The notes beneath the pieces were generated by a model. The model worked only from the letters and a program-made list of their open reading frames with translations. It did not search any database and was not told the DNA's origin. A stretch of 8,918 bases of DNA from Bacteroidota bacterium (GTDB taxonomy: Bacteria > Bacteroidota > Bacteroidia > Bacteroidales > UBA1556), in assembly GCA_003648395.1 (NCBI GenBank), contig QMPB01000146.1, positions 1-8,918 on the forward strand. The letters run 5' to 3'. Shown in pieces: positions 7,627-8,918 of this stretch (position 1 is the stretch's first letter; each line of letters starts with the position of its first letter). The position numbers and the translations under genes are program-made.

Positions 7627-7674
7627 ATGTTGACTATCAGGAGTTTATTGTGATAAATGACTGATTGGCAACAT
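7627..7674 (-). other. Stem-loop in the prfA-pyrF intergenic region
   Basis: Arms 7627-7640 (atgttgactatcag) and 7661-7674 (ctgattggcaacat) pair at 12 of 14 positions. Inside the loop, tttat (7644-7648) and ataaa (7653-7657) can form another 5-bp stem closed by a 4-nt loop. No U-tract follows in the pyrF direction, so it does not look like a standard terminator. It could be an mRNA processing or stability element between prfA and pyrF, or a small repeat remnant. The rest of the 7528-7727 gap shows no gene. Confidence 0.45.
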
Positions 7675-7727
7675 AAATCCAACGAAAATATTGGCGTTTT
7701 TTATAGCCATTTAGAATCAATAAAAGA

Positions 7728-8798
7728 TTATTGCATTTCCTCTTTCAATCTCTCCGCATTCTCAGCCATCTGTAATCCCTCAATTATCTCTTGAATATCT
7801 CCATCAATAATTGCTGGTAAATTGTATAAAGTTAAGCCAATACGGTGATCAGTAACTCTACCCTGTGGCCAGTTGTAAGTTCTAATTTTTGCAGAACGGT
7901 CTCCAGTAGAAACCATAGTTTTACGTTTAGAAGATATAACTTCCATATGCTTAGCATACTCTAGCTCATAGATTCTTGTACGAAGAACTTTAGTTGCTTT
8001 AGTTAAGTTCTTTAATTGGGATTTCTCATCTTGGCAAGTAACTACGATTCCTGTAGGCTCATGAGTAAGTCTAATGGCAGAGTAGGTTGTGTTTACTGAC
8101 TGTCCACCAGGCCCTGATGCACAATATGTATCTTTTCTAATATCGGAAGGATTTAAGACAATATCAAACTCCTCGGCCTCAGGAAGTACTGCCACTGTTG
8201 CGGCAGAAGTATGAACGCGTCCTTGAGTCTCTGTTTTAGGAACTCGTTGTACTCGGTGAACTCCAGATTCAAATTTCATGGTACCATAAACGTCCTTGCC
8301 ACTTACATTAAGCACAATTTCTTTATAGCCACCCATAGTGCCTTCTGCAATATCAACAATTTCTAGTTTCCAACCTTTGCTTTCGCAAAACTTTGTGTAC
8401 ATACGATATAAGTCGCCAGCAAAAAGGCTAGCTTCGTCACCACCAGTACCAGCACGAATCTCCAGAACTATATTCTTTGAATCTTCAGGATCCTTAGGTA
8501 TCATCAATACCTTAACCTCTTCTTCAAGTTCTACTTTGCGAGCTAATAATTCAGATAACTCTTCCTTTGCCATATCTATAAAATCAGAGTCTGTTTCATT
8601 GGCAATAATATCTCGACTTGATTCCACATTCTCAACAATGTTTTTATACTCTTTATATGCCTCATCAAGTGGCTCAAGTTCTTTATATTCTTTATTTAAA
8701 GCTACAAATTTCTTCATATCAGAAGTTACTGATGGATCAGACATTTGTTCCGAAATATTTAAGAATTTATTATGTATTGCTGCTAATTTATCAAGCAT
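7728..8798 (-). CDS. prfA: Peptide chain release factor 1
   Basis: RF1 reads UAA and UAG stop codons in the ribosomal A site and triggers peptide release. The protein is 356 residues, normal for RF1. Domain 1 is the helical N-terminus (about 1-105). The RF1-type stop-codon tripeptide is Pro-Lys-Thr (187-189, in [10 protein letters not shown]); RF2 would have SPF. The catalytic GGQ is at 231-233 in the context [11 protein letters not shown]. Many other bacteria have RASGAGGQHVN here; the form seen matches what I recall of Bacteroidota RF1. The Gln that is normally methylated by PrmC is present. [19 protein letters not shown] (about 283-301) is the conserved decoding-domain segment. The ATG at 8798 lies 15 bp after the preceding gene's stop, in an A-rich spacer without a Shine-Dalgarno sequence, so co-transcription with it is likely. 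Confidence 0.97.
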   Translation of the reverse strand: MLDKLAAIHNKFLNISEQMSDPSVTSDMKKFVALNKEYKELEPLDEAYKEYKNIVENVESSRDIIANETDSDFIDMAKEELSELLARKVELEEEVKVLMIPKDPEDSKNIVLEIRAGTGGDEASLFAGDLYRMYTKFCESKGWKLEIVDIAEGTMGGYKEIVLNVSGKDVYGTMKFESGVHRVQRVPKTETQGRVHTSAATVAVLPEAEEFDIVLNPSDIRKDTYCASGPGGQSVNTTYSAIRLTHEPTGIVVTCQDEKSQLKNLTKATKVLRTRIYELEYAKHMEVISSKRKTMVSTGDRSAKIRTYNWPQGRVTDHRIGLTLYNLPAIIDGDIQEIIEGLQMAENAERLKEEMQ

Positions 8799-8813
8799 AA
8801 TATTTTGGTTTTT

Positions 8814-8918
8814 TTAATATTTAAATGTTCCGTATTCCGAAACAATAGTAAGTTTTTTGCCTTCACTTGCTTCACATCGTCCAACTATCTGGGCATCAAT
8901 ATTGAAGCTTTTTGAAAT
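8814..8918 (-). CDS. purM: Probable phosphoribosylformylglycinamidine cyclo-ligase, last 34 residues
   Basis: Only the C-terminal 34 codons are in the window, ending with TAA at 8816-8814. The visible segment includes SFNIDAQIVGRCEAS and ends EYGTFKY. This resembles the C-terminus of Bacteroidota PurM (AIR synthetase), which closes the aminoimidazole ring in de novo purine synthesis. The gene order purM-prfA-pyrF is one I know from Bacteroidota, and it supports the call. The call rests on a short fragment and neighbourhood; the catalytic and ATP-binding parts are outside the window. Confidence 0.72.
   Translation of the reverse strand: MSKSFNIDAQIVGRCEASEGKKLTIVSEYGTFKY

Noticed and set aside
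8338..8817. 159-codon ORF on the plus strand opposite prfA
   Set aside because: It is a Ser-rich antisense shadow of prfA, which is intact and unmistakable.

Overview
The window looks like a chromosomal segment of a member of the Bacteroidota. The DNA is AT-rich. The large secreted protein ends in a type IX secretion (T9SS, Por) C-terminal sorting domain. Two sites match the Bacteroidota-specific -7 promoter element TAnnTTTG. The purM-prfA-pyrF order and the sequence around the GGQ motif of release factor 1 are also typical of this phylum as I know it. The T9SS tail argues for a Cytophaga/Flavobacterium/Sphingobacterium-like lineage, but the species cannot be named from this window.

Layout. 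Positions 1-1854 (+) hold the C-terminal mutase half of an IcmF-type fused acyl-CoA mutase whose N-terminus lies outside the window. Positions 1855-2206 are non-coding, with a perfect 15-bp inverted repeat and some weaker hairpins. Positions 2207-3505 (-) encode a stand-alone AAA ATPase of the AAA_14/DUF4143 type. Positions 3506-3715 are a divergent intergenic region with three direct copies of a 16-bp box at exactly 33-bp spacing, wrapped around a likely -7 element for the ATPase gene. Positions 3716-6598 (+) encode a 960-residue exported protein made of about 14 GloVer-type repeats, two extracellular modules and a T9SS tail. A strong bidirectional terminator at 6609-6647 separates it from pyrF (6691-7527, -). 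Upstream of pyrF lie prfA (7728-8798, -) and the last 34 codons of a gene that is probably purM (8814-8918, -).

How the parts relate. purM, prfA and pyrF lie on one strand and may be co-transcribed: two nucleotide-synthesis genes around a translation termination factor. purM and prfA are 15 bp apart. The 200-bp prfA-pyrF gap, which contains a stem-loop, leaves room for separate control of pyrF. The mutase, the ATPase and the secreted repeat protein show no obvious functional link and look like independent transcription units.

Most of the window is ordinary. The observation I would follow up first is the phased 33-bp repeat array at the promoter of the AAA/DUF4143 gene, which looks like an operator or activator array of unknown partner. 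Next are the regular 52-residue repeat architecture of the secreted protein and the -7-like element lying only 5 bp before its start codon.
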